DNA from: Gymnopus androsaceus JB14
Taxonomy: Eukaryota > Basidiomycota > Agaricomycetes > Agaricales > Omphalotaceae
Length of the DNA: 64,000 bases
Assembly (NCBI GenBank): GCA_009733575.1
Contig: ML769530.1
Coordinates: 56,759-120,758, forward strand
Direction: 5' to 3'
The translations under genes and the position numbers were made by a program. Shown here one piece after another: positions 24,417 through 35,940 of the stretch; position 1 is the first letter of the stretch, and each line of letters starts with the position of its first letter. Under the pieces are notes generated by a model that was not told the origin of the DNA, made no database searches, and saw only the letters and a program-made list of their open reading frames with translations.

Positions 24417-25015
24417 AGTTCAGCGCGTTGTCGTATGTTAGTTGGCTTTTCAAAACCTCCCTCCAAATATAAACATTGTTCATTTCGCACTGTCTGTGCC
24501 ACTGTCAAGTGCTTTTCTCTTTGAATCAATTAGTAGTCAAGGGAACCTTCGACAACCTCCTTCCTCACATTAAATTAAACCTTTTGGATTGAATCTGATT
24601 GGGGTGATTGTTGTTTGGTTGGTTTTCATACCCAGCACAAATCTAACTCATCACTGTTACTCATTAAACAATACAAAATGCAGTTGTAGGATACATTTCT
24701 TGCAAAGACTTTTTGCTTTATTACAGGATAAGTGGTGGTTAGACCATGAAATTCATTGAGAGTATGGACTTCACTTGCTACTATGTAGTATCTTTTTATA
24801 GCTTCCTGCAATTTGGTTTGGTGTAAATTGGTTTAAACTAGTCTATATCAGTTTAAACTTGAACTAATATAAATCAGATGTATCATAATAAATTGCATCA
24901 ATTCACTAATTGTACTGGTACAAGTACATGGTTTATGTCAGTTCTTATTTTTTATGTATCAGTGCAATTCACAGTTTATTGGATTTAGGTCAAATAAATT
25001 GAATTGAATTGTATC
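24417..25015. repeat. Unassigned sequence ending in a MITE fragment
   Basis: The end at about 24,965-25,015 (TTTATTGGATTT, CAAATAAATTGAATTG, AATTGTATCT) matches the right end of the element at 46,684-47,236. TCAGTTTAAA-type words upstream (24,840-24,880) also recur there. The left end of this copy is not recognisable. Confidence 0.5.
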
Positions 25016-25436
25016 TGCAGGTCTTGCTCAGGCATCTGCAGGTCTCACTCAGGGATCCATGGGTGTCTCTCAGACATCCACAGGTGTCTCCCAGGCATCT
25101 GTGGGTCTTGCTCAGGCATTCACAAGTGTCTCTCAGGCATCCGCGGGTGTCTCTCAGATGTTTACAGGTGTCTCCCAGGCATCCACGGTTCTTGCTCAGG
25201 CATTCACAAGTGTCTCTCAGGCATCCGCAGGTGTCTCTCAGATGTCCACAGGTGTCTCTCCGGCATCTGCAGGCATCTCTCAGATGTTCACAGGTCTCAC
25301 TCAGGCATTCACAAGTGTCCCTCAAAATCCCTTGAGTGCCCCTCAAAGTCTCTTGGGTGTCCCTCAAAGTCTCTCGAGTGCCCCTCAAAGTTTCTCGAGT
25401 GCCCCTCAAAGTCTCTCAGGTGCTTTCAAAATGGGT
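25016..25436. repeat. 21-bp tandem repeat array, about 20 units
   Basis: Units resemble ACAGGTGTCTCTCAGGCATCC and drift to GAGTGCCCCTCAAAGTCTCT in the last six. Because 21 is a multiple of three, three plus-strand frames and one minus-strand frame stay open, each giving a 7-residue repeat. I do not call any of these a gene. The array lies just upstream of a Tc1-like transposase remnant. Confidence 0.9.
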
Positions 25437-25559
25437 TGAGGGCAGCAATGTCACTCTCAGATTGATTTTTTCCATAACTTTAGTAAACTGAGAGCATGCA
25501 AGGGACTTGTGAAACTCTTTTATACAAACTGGGTTAGCCTAGGATTCGGGGGGTTTCTT

Positions 25560-26834
25560 TAGGCACTCTGGGAGAGCCTGTGGTACCCAGGCATCCTAGG
25601 TGTCCCAGTCACCCTGTGGATACCTCAGTCCAAACTGTATGTTCCTGGGCATTAGGGAATTTTTCCAGATGTTGCAAACTCAGGGAGAATGATGAAGACT
25701 GCTACCACCAGAATGGCAGGAGAACAGGCAGGCCCAAAGCCATCCTTCCTGCAGAGCTACAGACTGCAGTAGACAGCATTGACAATGGGCCTTGCGTTGA
25801 TGCATCCGATGTTCAAAGGGTCATGCTTCCTCACGTCAACCTCAGAACTCTTGAGCAGGAACTAGCCGCAGAAGGTTTCAAGGGCTTTCGCCAGTGTAAA
25901 AAACCACTTCTACTGCCACAACACATTGAGGCATGTCAGAAGTTTTCTAAAGAACATCTTGATTGGGAACAGCTTGATGTGTTCCACACAGCCCATGTTC
26001 TCTTCTCAGACAAGTCCAAATTCATCATTCATGGGTTGGATGGAAAGCAGTACTGTCGTAGATGACTAGGAGAGAAAGCTCTGGATGAGAAGAATGTTCA
26101 GAAAACAATGAGACATTCTGCAGGCAAGGGTCAGGACAAGGCAAAGTTAAATGTATGGGGCTGCATCACTCCGTGGGTGTAGGGAAGCTTGTTTGGGTTT
26201 GAGGCATGTTGGAATCAAACCAACTGCTTGAGATATACCAGCAGGGCCTCATAGGAACTCTATATTGTCTCAATATTCCACCCTGGAGTGTCATATTCCA
26301 GCAGGACAACAATTCAAAGCACAGGTCTTGGAAGGCACAGAACTGGCTGAAGGAGCATCAGATTCCTGTTATGGACTGGCTGGTGCAGTCTCCTGACCTT
26401 TCCCCCATCAAAAACGTCTGGGACAAGATCAACAAGCATGTCCAAAAGCTGAACCCACACTTCCAGACCTCCAATGACCTTTACACAGCAATAGAATGGA
26501 TCTGGTACTCAGAGGACTTCCAGAAATATGCTATCCACACCTATAACTCCTTTCCTCAATATCTTATGGCTTTGCAGGATGCTGAAGGCAGCTGGACCAA
26601 GTATTGAGTGGTGCAACCTTGTATCACTATGTTTGGCTTTTCTTGGACATTTTTCACCATTCTTTTACATATATCAAGTAGCTATAGTGTAGAAGATATA
26701 TATGCTACTTTTATATAACCTAAATATGCAGTTTGAACTCATAATCATTGTTTCGCTGCCAGGAACAATGAGGCAAAGCTGTTAAGCGCCAGCCTTCCCA
26801 ATTTGGGGGATGACATCAGTTTTGACGGCCACTG
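25560..26834 (+). mobile_element. Tc1/mariner-like transposon remnant
   Basis: The right end is preserved: TTTTGACGGCCACTG at 26,820-26,834 is followed by TA, the usual Tc1/mariner target. Read inward it starts CAGTGGCCGTCAAAA. No matching left terminal repeat was found before 25,580, so the left end is lost or replaced by the 21-bp array. The transposase inside is broken. Confidence 0.7.
25580..26607 (+). pseudogene. Tc1-type DDE transposase, broken
   Basis: The first part (25,620-26,063) holds the end of the DNA-binding region (GRRTGRPKAI) and the first catalytic Asp in VLFSDKSKF. It ends in TGA at 26,062-26,064. After further stops the frame resumes near 26,206. There it shows the second catalytic Asp in VIFQQDNNSKH and the third block SPDLSPIKNVWDKI. 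In active Tc1 transposases that block has an acid (SPIEN or SPDLNPIE), but here it is Lys. Two stops plus the lost third acid make it inactive. Confidence 0.85.
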
Positions 26835-27001
26835 TATGAGGTGTGATCAAAGTGATCAAAGGATGATTGTATGATCAAGAACCATGATCAAGGATCAAGT
26901 GATTGTACAATGATCATACATGTGTCAAACTCTATAAAAAGGTATGCATGTCCAAACAGCATAGCTGTGAATCTAAATAAGTGTGTGCTTAAGTAAGCAC
27001 C

Positions 27002-27360
27002 TGTTGGAATATCAAAGGTAATTTCACTATTGCTCTATACATGGAACACTTTCTTGTAGTCTCCACTTGTTTGTATCACCACCCCATGCACTCCACCAGT
27101 AGTATCTCGCAGTCTCCATCTATCTATTGGAGTATCCACTTACTCTCTCGTAGTACCCACTTTACCATATGCACAGTAGCCACAGACATTCATGCAGTAG
27201 CCACTTGCCTGATATATTGTTTGTACATAGGACTTTATATAAGCCTAGGTACCATACATTGTAATACCACTGTTGTCCCCCATTGATCTGTGTGATCATA
27301 CTACTAAGTCCTGTGTGGACTTACTGCTGCTACTTCCTATTTAGGAATATAACTCTAATA
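27002..27360 (+). repeat. 5' LTR of copia copy I
   Basis: Runs from TGTTGG to CTCTAATA, directly before the primer binding site. A TATA box (TTATATAAG) lies near 27,235. Its 3' part shows the uninterrupted GGAATATAACTC that is split by a MITE in the other LTR. Confidence 0.95.
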
Positions 27361-27372
27361 GGTTATGGGCCC
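27361..27372 (+). promoter_or_regulatory. Primer binding site, half-tRNA initiator Met type
   Basis: GGTTATGGGCCC is complementary to GGGCCCAUAACC, the anticodon arm of initiator tRNA-Met. Drosophila copia uses the same internal site after tRNA cleavage. The identical 12-mer follows the 5' LTR at 57,249 and, on the minus strand, at 42,181-42,192 and 31,686-31,697. Confidence 0.8.
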
Positions 27373-27675
27373 TGGCCTTAACCATTGACACATCATATTG
27401 CTGTAACCCTTGTTCATGCCACCCAGACCAAATCCTCCACCTCTATGAACTCAACAGGAGATCAAAGTATTGGAACAAGCACCACCACCAGTAACTCGAC
27501 AATGTTCCATAGTATCAGAACAAGCTAGCTCATTGAGTAGCAAAGCTGTAACACCACAGCAGAAACAAACAGCATTACCTCCCACAGATGACACTGTCCC
27601 TTGTAAAGGACATCCACACATCTTTGACATTGATGAATTAATCAATAGGTATAAAAGCTGACTCACTGGAAGGTA

Positions 27676-28463
27676 CACCGGGGGCATTCCGTGAGGCACC
27701 TGGAAACCAGGTGCCTCCCATTCATTGTGTAACTCACATGAACGGCACTTGAAAGTTGATGGCCATGATGTCATGTTGTAACTTTCCCGTTATTTTGGGT
27801 CAAGACCCAGGGAGCTGACGGCCGGCAGATCCAAAGGCACCAAAATTTCGGCTGACCGATGATATTTCTGGGTTCCCATGGCTGCTATCTGCATGTTATC
27901 TGCATGCAGATAACATGCGCAAAAGCTTAATGCATTGCCAATGACCAGAATATTCTGGTAAATCACAAAAATAATATGGGGAGTTCCTAGCACTGTGTAT
28001 CCTTTAGCTTGCTTTACAATCCTTTCTTTCACTAAATTTGCTTGTAGAAGAATGTAGAATTGTCCTGTATATCTTCCCTTTGAATCTACTGTTTTTTTTG
28101 ATCTTGGACCTCTTTGAGCAATGAAATCTGCCAAAATTTTGGCCATTACAGTTCTTTCATGATAATTTGAAGGCTCTATTGGGGCTCTATTTTCTTAAAC
28201 TACATGCAAGGATAGCCTCAAGTTATAGCTAGATGAATGATTGGAGACCTGGGTCTCATTGCTACAGTGGTACATGCTCCACTCTTTCAGTCAGCTCCAG
28301 TGCAGCTGTTCCACTCCTGCAGAGCCAGATATTCAAAACTAAGTGACTCTAAGCCTCTCTCTGCCTTTATCCACACTTCAGACAAGTGAGAAAAAAATCT
28401 ATAGTTCTCTTCCTTTTTTTCTCTTTTCCTTCCTTTTTTGGGGCTAGATACCCAGAACAATGG
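27676..28463 (-). repeat. Left terminal inverted repeat of the 6.7-kb element
   Basis: Contains a minus-strand open frame (28,146-27,790, starting MAKILADFIAQRGPRS) whose first 48 or so residues are nearly identical to the frame in the right arm. It reads outward, toward the element end. It may be a real exon or a chance frame kept by the duplicate arms. Confidence 0.75.
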
Positions 28464-29139
28464 TCAGAGAACCTCTTCAGACATGGGCCACTCAGGAATT
28501 GCACACCAGTGTGTTGCTGTTCTGATACAATCATTGGGTTTGCTTCACTCACCCTGACACCCATGGCTCCATGCACAGCCAGTGAGCAAAGTAAGTTTCT
28601 CATTGATGCTACTGTATAGTTTCAACCATAAGTTCAGTGGGTGTTACATGTTATGGCCAAACTTCAATTTCACAAGTTTGGTCTAAATTGAGTTAATTTG
28701 TGTTTTTTCTTTTACTGCCATTTTGGGTAATTTTTCGAAAATTGCATTACTATTTCGCAAAATTCGAATTTTAAATGTGTTAGTTACAGTATGCATTACA
28801 ACTCTTAATTCAGCCTAGTCCGAGACCCCCTCATGAACTCACAGTCAAAACTATACAGTATAGTTTGAGTTCAGAATACTAAGTAAGTATTGATGCAACC
28901 TGATGTATACAGTATGTACCAGTACTTAATGCAACTGGTACTGCAAACTTTTCAACTCTCCAACATACCAATTTCCAAGTTTTGGTGATTTTAGAGGACA
29001 TTTTGGCACTGTCAGATTTTTCCAACTATACAAGAAAAATAGGAAGAAAATTAGCAGGCAATTAGATGCACTCTGAATTAAATTTTTGGCAGGCTCCATA
29101 AATGCGGGGTTCTTTGCCATGTCCGTGCGATACAGTGTA

Positions 29140-29413
29140 TACTGTACCATCTCAAGTCCTTTGTTTTGGGCTGTGACCTGTGATCAACCAAACAAATTAA
29201 GATTTGTTCAAGATTGGTGAGACTTGTGACAAAAACAAAATTTTTCCATAATTTTTACCAAATCATGTTAGGCACATAGAGAGCACCTGCAAAAATCAAA
29301 AAAAAAAAAAGAGAAAATCAGCTGTGACCCAAGACAAACCATGAAATTTTGTTTCATTGGGGTCCTTGTGAACTGTGACCAATAAAGTGATTGAAAATTG
29401 AAATGGTACAGTA
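29140..29413. mobile_element. TA-associated MITE, copy A
   Basis: Ends TACTGTACCAT and ATGGTACAGTA, length 274 bases. Internal words such as CTGTGACC, CAAACC and AAAGTGAT match copy B at 41,734-42,003 along the whole length. No coding capacity. Confidence 0.75.
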
Positions 29414-30429
29414 GAGGGTATGATGTACAACAATACTGTACTGTAATTCAGGTGTCCTGTATTTAATGGTGCAATACAGCTGTATACTTACAGTATTTAC
29501 TATCTGTACATGTAAGGAATGTGTGATCCTGGAACTCTACTGCCTCACAAACAATTTATTGTGTTGTACTACAACTAAAGAATGCAAAATATGAAATATG
29601 GCTCAACAAAGGTACTGGATATCTTTATGAACTTTAATCATAAAATTCCAGGCTGGAAAGTCCTCTACCGGGGTAAGTAGAGTGGGTCCACCAGGGTGCA
29701 TGATTTTTATTTATTTATTTTGACCAACCTCAAATTGGCCTTTTGGAGCATCAAAATGACTCTAATGAGCCTAGGAAGTTCTGGAAGTGCTGGCCGGCAC
29801 TCTCTGGCACTAGCCTCATGACACATGTTTTGCTGATGTTAGTGTAACAACTTATTACTTCTTGACTGATATATTTTAAGTGCATAAGTATATGGTGTCT
29901 AGGACTGGGGAAGAACTTTACAAAGGTCATTTGAATGAGTAGAACATGCACAAAGGCAAATACTGCCTGCCAACCATTGTAACCAAGTGCCATGGACTGT
30001 TCCAGAATACTTACTGTAACTATGTATTGTAACTACTTCCATATTTAGAAGTATCTACAGCTATAAAGACAGTTTGAACAGGGCTCTCGAACCCTAGTTC
30101 TATTATTTTCTGGTTTCCAACTCTTATATCTCTCTGTTTACTCTACTTACATGTACCATGTCAATGACCACGCTTTGGCTTTGATCATTTATTTCAATCT
30201 TGATTGCGTCCCGCGGCAGTAACTGATTTACAACATTAATCAACACTAAACTAGTGGCTAGCTTGGGTTGACATCCCGATGTCCCCTTTTGTTTAATAAA
30301 CCCACCCAATGATGTTAATTATGCTGCACATGTACTTTTTATGATTACAAGCCCTCTCATCAATCACATACTAGGCAAATCCTCATGCATCACCCACAAC
30401 AACCTGATATATCCAGAGATAATAAATTT
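29414..30429. other. Interior of the 6.7-kb element, unassigned
   Basis: No protein family was recognised. A right end of the CATCAGCAAAACC-type MITE group (TTTTGCTGATG, 29,828-29,838) is present without a clear left end; GCTGG/CCGGC words before it resemble the body of the element at 33,081-33,339. Confidence 0.4.
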
Positions 30430-31968
30430 TGATTACTGTGACCAAATGTGACACAACCTGGGTTGCTGAAGAAGGATTGCAGCAATTGGGGCTGTCAAAG
30501 AGAATAATCCACTTACCACAGTTAAAACATTTAACTGATTTTCTATTTGCAGGTTTCTTCCAAGGGCCTGCAACATTATGGGCAACTTCCTTTGCACCTG
30601 AATATGAATCATTCCATGTTCCCAGGTTACATCTATCTGCCTCATCTTGGATACCTCAAATATAGTTGTCCACATCAATGGTCTGCTTGAGGAGTGATGC
30701 TGCATCAGCAAAAACTGTTTTGGGCCCAGGAGGATCTAAGGTCACCTAGTCCTCTTAGGCAACCTGAGGCATCCTAGTTGGCCCAGGAAAAAGGGTAAAA
30801 CTTTGGACGCCTCAGGTATCCTAGTCATCCTAGGTGTCCTGGGAGATCCTGGGATGTCCTGGGGCATCCTGGGGCATCCTGAGGCATCCTGGGATGGAAC
30901 TTTTATCCTAGGATGCCTCAGGATGACCCAGGATGCCCCAGGATCTCCCAGGACACCTAGGATGACTAGGATACCTGAGGTGTCCAAAGTTTTACCCTTT
31001 TTCCTGGGCCAACTAGGATGCCTCAGGTTGCCTAAGAGGACTAGGTGACCTTAGATCCTCCTGAGCCCAAAACAGTTTTTTCTGATGTGTTGCAGTAATT
31101 GCAGCAAGATAGGGATCATAGGACCATGGTAGAGCAGTCATTATTATTGCAATGAAACTATCATCACCAGGATTTACTCCCATTGCATTGAGATCTTCCC
31201 TAATGGCAATTACACAGGTGATGTAGTCTCATACATCCCCATCATTTGCACAACATTCGTCTTGAAGCTTGCACTGTAAGTCCACCATCATCATCTTTAA
31301 TTTCTTCTCAAACTCATCTACTAAATTTTCCACATTTTTCCAATTACAGTTTCACCTTTTATTCAAGAATAGTGAGTCTGGTAGTGTACTCACTATACCC
31401 TGCTTAATTATTGCTGATTCAGTGTTCCAAATCTTCATTGTCTTTTCCCATGCTTCAAAAGCAGCTTTTTCTTTTGATGTTACATTAAAAGCATCAGCAA
31501 CAGATGGCTTTGAAACTGGCACTGCTGTTTCAGACAAATAATTGCATTTAGGTTTGGAGGAAGTAAGAATTGCTGGTATTACTAGTAGACATAGGTGAAA
31601 TTAGATGTCCGATTTAAGTTGCTTAGCTCAGTGCTTTCTGTGATGGGTAGTGTCAAAGATATATACTTGTATTCAGTCAAGATCGGGGCCCATAACCCAT
31701 TATAAGGCTATGTTCTTAACTGAATAATATTGGTGGGGTAAAAACTATTTTTATTAGATAGCAAGCTCAAGAGCTCTTTATATACCATACAAATTGTATA
31801 TCCAGAGTCCACAGTACTTCAGGGACTGTGCATTACTGCGCTTTGGCTGTGTCATTACATTTATAGTAATACAACCTACATCTATAGGTGATTATCAACC
31901 GATAATAAATAACATCAAACAATTGGGCAAGTATGAACCAAGGATGGCTCCAGCTTGCTATTGCAACA
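30430..31968 (-). mobile_element. 5' fragment of a second copia family (copia II), reversed
   Basis: Read on the minus strand this has a 271-base LTR (31,968-31,698) starting TGTTGCAATAGC, with a TATA box near 31,780. Then come the binding site GGTTATGGGCCC and a UBN2-like gag segment (31,540-31,352, contains EAWEKTMKIWNTE). After a 385-bp MITE insertion there is a zinc-knuckle start, KCFNCGKW, near 30,510. Nothing of pol was found. The LTR sequence differs from copies I and III, so this is another family sharing the same primer. Confidence 0.7.
30703..31087. mobile_element. Palindromic MITE of the CATCAGCAAAA group, inserted in copia II gag
   Basis: Starts CATCAGCAAAAACTG and ends CAGTTTTTTCTGATG. 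The arms of about 165 bases are almost perfect inverted repeats (GGGCCCAGGAGGATCTAAGG), and the loop is made of TCCTGGGG/CATCC words. A close relative lies at 46,063-46,407. Confidence 0.85.
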
Positions 31969-31982
31969 GAAAACAGCTTGCG

Positions 31983-32341
31983 TAGGGCTGCTCACCGTAC
32001 TGTATACGGTAGCAGCCGTATAATTGATGGCTGTAAACCATATAGGTTTTTGTGTTAGACAGTATGGTTACAGATAGGACCGTATACCGTACCATAAAAC
32101 CGTAAAACCATGTCTACAAGGTGAAGAAATAATTCAAACATCACAATGATATGTTTTATACACCTTATTTCCATCATTTTCTTTTGGAAAACTATTGTGA
32201 GCTTACTCATAGAGTGGAATCCAGAGAGCCGTACACTATACGGTCCTCTACGGATACCCGCAAGATCTCCAATGGTATGGTATACGGTACCGTAAACCCA
32301 TAACCGTTGGAGCATATGTATGGTTACGGCAAGCAGTCCTA
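31983..32341. mobile_element. hAT-type MITE, 359 bp
   Basis: Flanked by an exact 8-bp duplication AGCTTGCG (31,975-31,982 and 32,342-32,349). The ends are TAGGGCTGCTCACCGTA and, reversed, TAGGACTGCTTGCCGTA. The inside is rich in CCGTATACGGT palindromes. The 8-bp duplication is typical of hAT elements. Confidence 0.85.
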
Positions 32342-33080
32342 AGCTTGCGGAACAAGATCTCATCCATTTTCAATGAAAAAAAGATTGGTACCCACCATAT
32401 ATTTTAGGTCCATATATTTTAGGACACATACTTCAATTCTGATACAGAAGCAAACCCAGATCCAAAACAAAATTACAAAATAGACACACAGAATGCAAAT
32501 ATTAACGGATTTTCTTGATTCTTTTTACGTTCACAGTTAAATATATGTAAGACAAACAGATTCTGAATTTTCCAGATTTTTTAGATGGTGTCCAGCATGT
32601 CTGTAAAGAAATTTCTGCTCCTTTGTCCAAAAGCACTAAAAACCCCCATGCGAAACATATGGTCTGAGGCAATGCAATATAGGAAACCTGCTGTTACTTT
32701 TTTGGGAGCCTACTCTCCTATATTTATCATGATTTTTGAGCATATTCAAGTGCATATAACTGGGTTTTTCACTGTAACAGGCCCATCTTAACTAAAAAAA
32801 AATGCTTTTTGGCCTATAGAGCAATGTTTATTTTTTAACAACATATTATGTAGATTTTTTCGGTTCAGATATGATATATATGAGTCAGGACACACTCAAA
32901 TACTTGTTACAAAAAGATTCCGGGATCAAGTGGTGCTCTGCAAGCAAAAATATCACATGTTTTGCTTCTGGGTCTGTTTTGCTTCCGGGTTTGCTTCTGT
33001 ACATCCTTACAGAGATATGAGCCTTTAAAATGTGTTTCTCAACTTCCTTGGCTTTATCACGACGGCAAGCACAATAGTAA

Positions 33081-33339
33081 CATCAGCAGAACCTGTATTT
33101 TCAAATTTATTTTCCCCAGCATTGCCAAAATTTCACAGCGCTTCCAGTGCCTGCCAGCACTTTTTGGAAAAAATTTCAATAAAGATTTATCTTTTCCATT
33201 TCTGAATAAGGGGATTTTTGGCCTGCTGGGAGCTCTGGCTGGCACTGCCCTGACCATCTAGGTGCTGGGGCACTGGAAGTGCTGGAAGCGCTGTCCAGCA
33301 CTTTCAGACACTGGCTGAACCTTGCATGGTTTGCTGATG
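33081..33339. mobile_element. MITE of the CATCAGCAAAACC group, 259 bp
   Basis: Starts CATCAGCAGAACCTG and ends GGTTTGCTGATG. The body is made of GCTGG/CCAGC words (CAGTGCCTGCCAGCAC, GGAAGTGCTGGAAGCG) that could pair. No coding capacity. Confidence 0.7.
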
Positions 33340-33510
33340 TAGGGTTAAAACAATGCACACATGAATGTGCATTGATCTTAGCAGTAATCTAAGTTTGGGG
33401 ATCATGACTGTGATCTACCACATGATGTGCAGTGATGCAGGTGGTGTTTGCCTCTTTGGGATATAATCCACATAGCATAGACAAAGGTGCCCAAAATTTT
33501 GGTTTTCCCA

Positions 33511-34397
33511 CCATTGTTCTGGGTACCTAGCCCCAAAAAAGGAAGGAAAAGACAAAAAAAGGAAGAGAATTATAGATTTTTTTCTCACTTGTCTGAAGTG
33601 TGGATAAAGGCAGAGACCGGCTTAGAGTCACTTAGTTTTGAATATCTGGCCCTGTAGGAGCAGAACAGCTGCACAGGAGCTGAGTGAAAGAGTGGAGCAT
33701 GTACCACTGTAGCAATGAGACCCAGGTCTCTAATCATTCATCTAGCTATAACTTGAGGCTATCCTTGCATGTAGTTTAAGAAAATAGAGCCCCAATAGAG
33801 CCTTCAAATTATCATGAAAGAACTGTAATGGCCAAAATTTTGGCAGATTTCATTGCTCAAAGAGGTCCAAGATCAAGAAAAACAGTAGATTCAAAGGGAA
33901 GATATACAGGACAATTCTACATTCTTCTACAAGCAAATTTAGTGAAAGAAAGGATTGTAAAGCAAGCCAAAAGATACATAAGTGGCCAAAAGATATCTGT
34001 AACTTATCTGCAATTGCAGCTTTTTGGAGGCTCTCAGTGGGTACCATTGCATATAATATTTATACTATGTGTATTTCAGTGCTAGGAGCTCCCCATATTA
34101 TTTTTGTGATTTACCAGCAATATTCTGGTCATTGGCAATGCATTAAGCCTTCGCGCATGTTTTCTGCATGCAGATAACATGCAGATAGCAGCCGTGGGAA
34201 CCCAGAACTATCATCGGTCAGCCGAAATTTTCGCCCCTTTGGATCTGCCGGCCATCGGCTCCCCGGGTCTTGACCCAAAATAACGGAAAAGTTACAACAT
34301 GACATCATGGCCATCAACTTTCAAGTGCCGTTCATGTGAGTTACACAATGAATGGGAGGCACCTGGTTTCCAGGTGCCTCACGGAATGCCCCCGGTG
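33511..34397 (+). repeat. Right terminal inverted repeat of the 6.7-kb element
   Basis: Reverse complement of the left arm, with the extra segment near 33,975-34,075. Carries the plus-strand copy of the MAKILADFIAQRGPRS frame from 33,828. Confidence 0.75.
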
Positions 34398-34419
34398 GTA
34401 GAGCCAGTGTGATAAACAA

Positions 34420-35940
34420 CATTGTTGAAACCAATACAATGTATCTTGGACAGGCAAACTAGGTAGTTTTGCAAGAGCCATCGCAAAAGAACAGGAGGAA
34501 ATTATCAGAACTCACCTACAGCACATTGCCAATGACAACAAAGATGACAACAAAGAAGAGGATACTGAAGCACCTACTGCTCAGCCTATTGCATCATCCT
34601 CACAGCAGCACACTCCTGCTCCATTGCAATCACCTGCACCAAAACGTGAACCAACTCCACCTACTCCTCTACAACCATCTCCACAGGGTACCACACCCCA
34701 ATTTCCATATTCAAATCCAGAACCACCTTCTCCACACAGATCCCCATCACCATCAGATCCCAGATCACCAGGCACTTTAATTGCTGATTTCAACAACAAC
34801 AATGATCTGTCTAAAGCATTGAAAGCCTTTGATAAGGTTACAACCTTAAAGTTGGACAGATCAAACTGGGACACATGGAAAACTCAAGTGGAATTCACAG
34901 CCAGGTCTATTGGCTATAAACATTATTTGGAATGGAACCTGGAACCTGCTCTTGTTGAAGGAGCAAATGATGAGGATAGGGGGAAGGATAATGATTTGCT
35001 AAATGCAATTATTGGCAGGTTATTGGATGGAATATTCCAAAGGTATAGGCACTACAACAACACAAAAGAGTTGTGGAAAAATTTGCTCAAGGACTATGAT
35101 TCCAAAAATGCTCTTACTGAATCATTTTTACAAAGACAACTTCACACCATGCAATGCACTGATCCAGCTAAGGCCGGCCAACACCTAGACAACATGATCA
35201 GCATCTGCAACGACCTCACAACAAGGGGAATCGATATCAACAATGATATATTTGTCAATACCATGATGTCCTCTGTCCCCGACACCTTTAAACTCACAAT
35301 CAACGCTCTTGCTATTTTCACTGTTAAAAGTGAAGACAAGCTCAAACTGAGCTTATCTCAACTATCTGCGCAGAAGGAATGGTCCATCAAAGGTGAAGTG
35401 AGTACAAGAAGGAATCAGCAAACTATGCCGGTAATAGGGGAAGAGGAGGTTTCCAAGGTCATGGAAATTCCCGAGGCAGAGGCAAAGACCAAGGAGGGGC
35501 GACGAGTTGCCAAGACTACATCTGTAACAATTGCAGAGGTAAAGGACACTTCAGCAATCAATGTCCATTGGAGAAACAAAGCCAGGCCAATGATGCCAAG
35601 GAGATGAAACCTCCCAAAGAGCAGAAGAAGAAGAAGAAATTGGATGGAAACTGGAGGGACAGGCCAAAAAATAATGAAGTGGCATCCTCATCTATGATTG
35701 AGGAAGTACCAGAATCATCATGGGCAGCAATCAAAATTCCCGCTAAGCCAGGGAATCTTGTTTTCAATTTTTCCGAAATAGCTAATAAATTTGAATTAGC
35801 TCTTTCATTGCCGAGCGATCAAATCAACATGGAGCAAAAAATCGAAACTCCTCCACCTCTTACTCTTATCACTTCATCAGAGATCAATGACCAGCGCAAT
35901 AAAGAAGAGGAAGAAGTATACATCAACATTAGTTAATATC
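34420..35940 (+). pseudogene. Copia I gag (UBN2-type) with zinc knuckle, frameshifted
   Basis: The reading from about 34,624 gives a Pro/Ser-rich leader and then the UBN2-type gag core (KLDRSNWDTWKT near 34,850, to about 35,345). After about 35,350 the frame shifts, so the zinc knuckle C-x2-C-x4-H-x4-C (CNNCRGKGHFSNQC, 35,523-35,564) is read in another frame through a Lys-rich linker. It ends in a stop at 35,934-35,936. The protease region is deleted here. The N-terminal gag region lies before the 6.7-kb insertion (27,373-27,675). Confidence 0.8.

Larger units (their letters stand above)
27676..34397. mobile_element. 6.7-kb element with very long terminal inverted repeats
   Basis: The left end CACCGGGGGCATTCCGTGAG at 27,676 is mirrored at 34,397. 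The arms pair for about 790 bases on the left (27,676-28,463) and 890 on the right (33,511-34,397), with a roughly 95-base extra segment in the right arm. GTA flanks both ends as a likely 3-bp duplication, and joining the flanks restores continuous copia sequence. A subterminal palindrome (GAGGCACCTGG/CCAGGTGCCTC) sits just inside each end. No transposase was recognised. A 3-bp duplication and C-starting ends fit CACTA/Plavaka-type elements, but the superfamily is open. Confidence 0.8.

Noticed and set aside
25009..25465. Repeat-protein genes on both strands
   Set aside because: All are by-products of a 21-base tandem array, which keeps several frames open at once.
27676..34397. Polinton/Maverick element because of long inverted repeats
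   Set aside because: Too short, flanked by about 3 rather than 6 bases, and no polymerase, integrase or capsid-like genes are visible.
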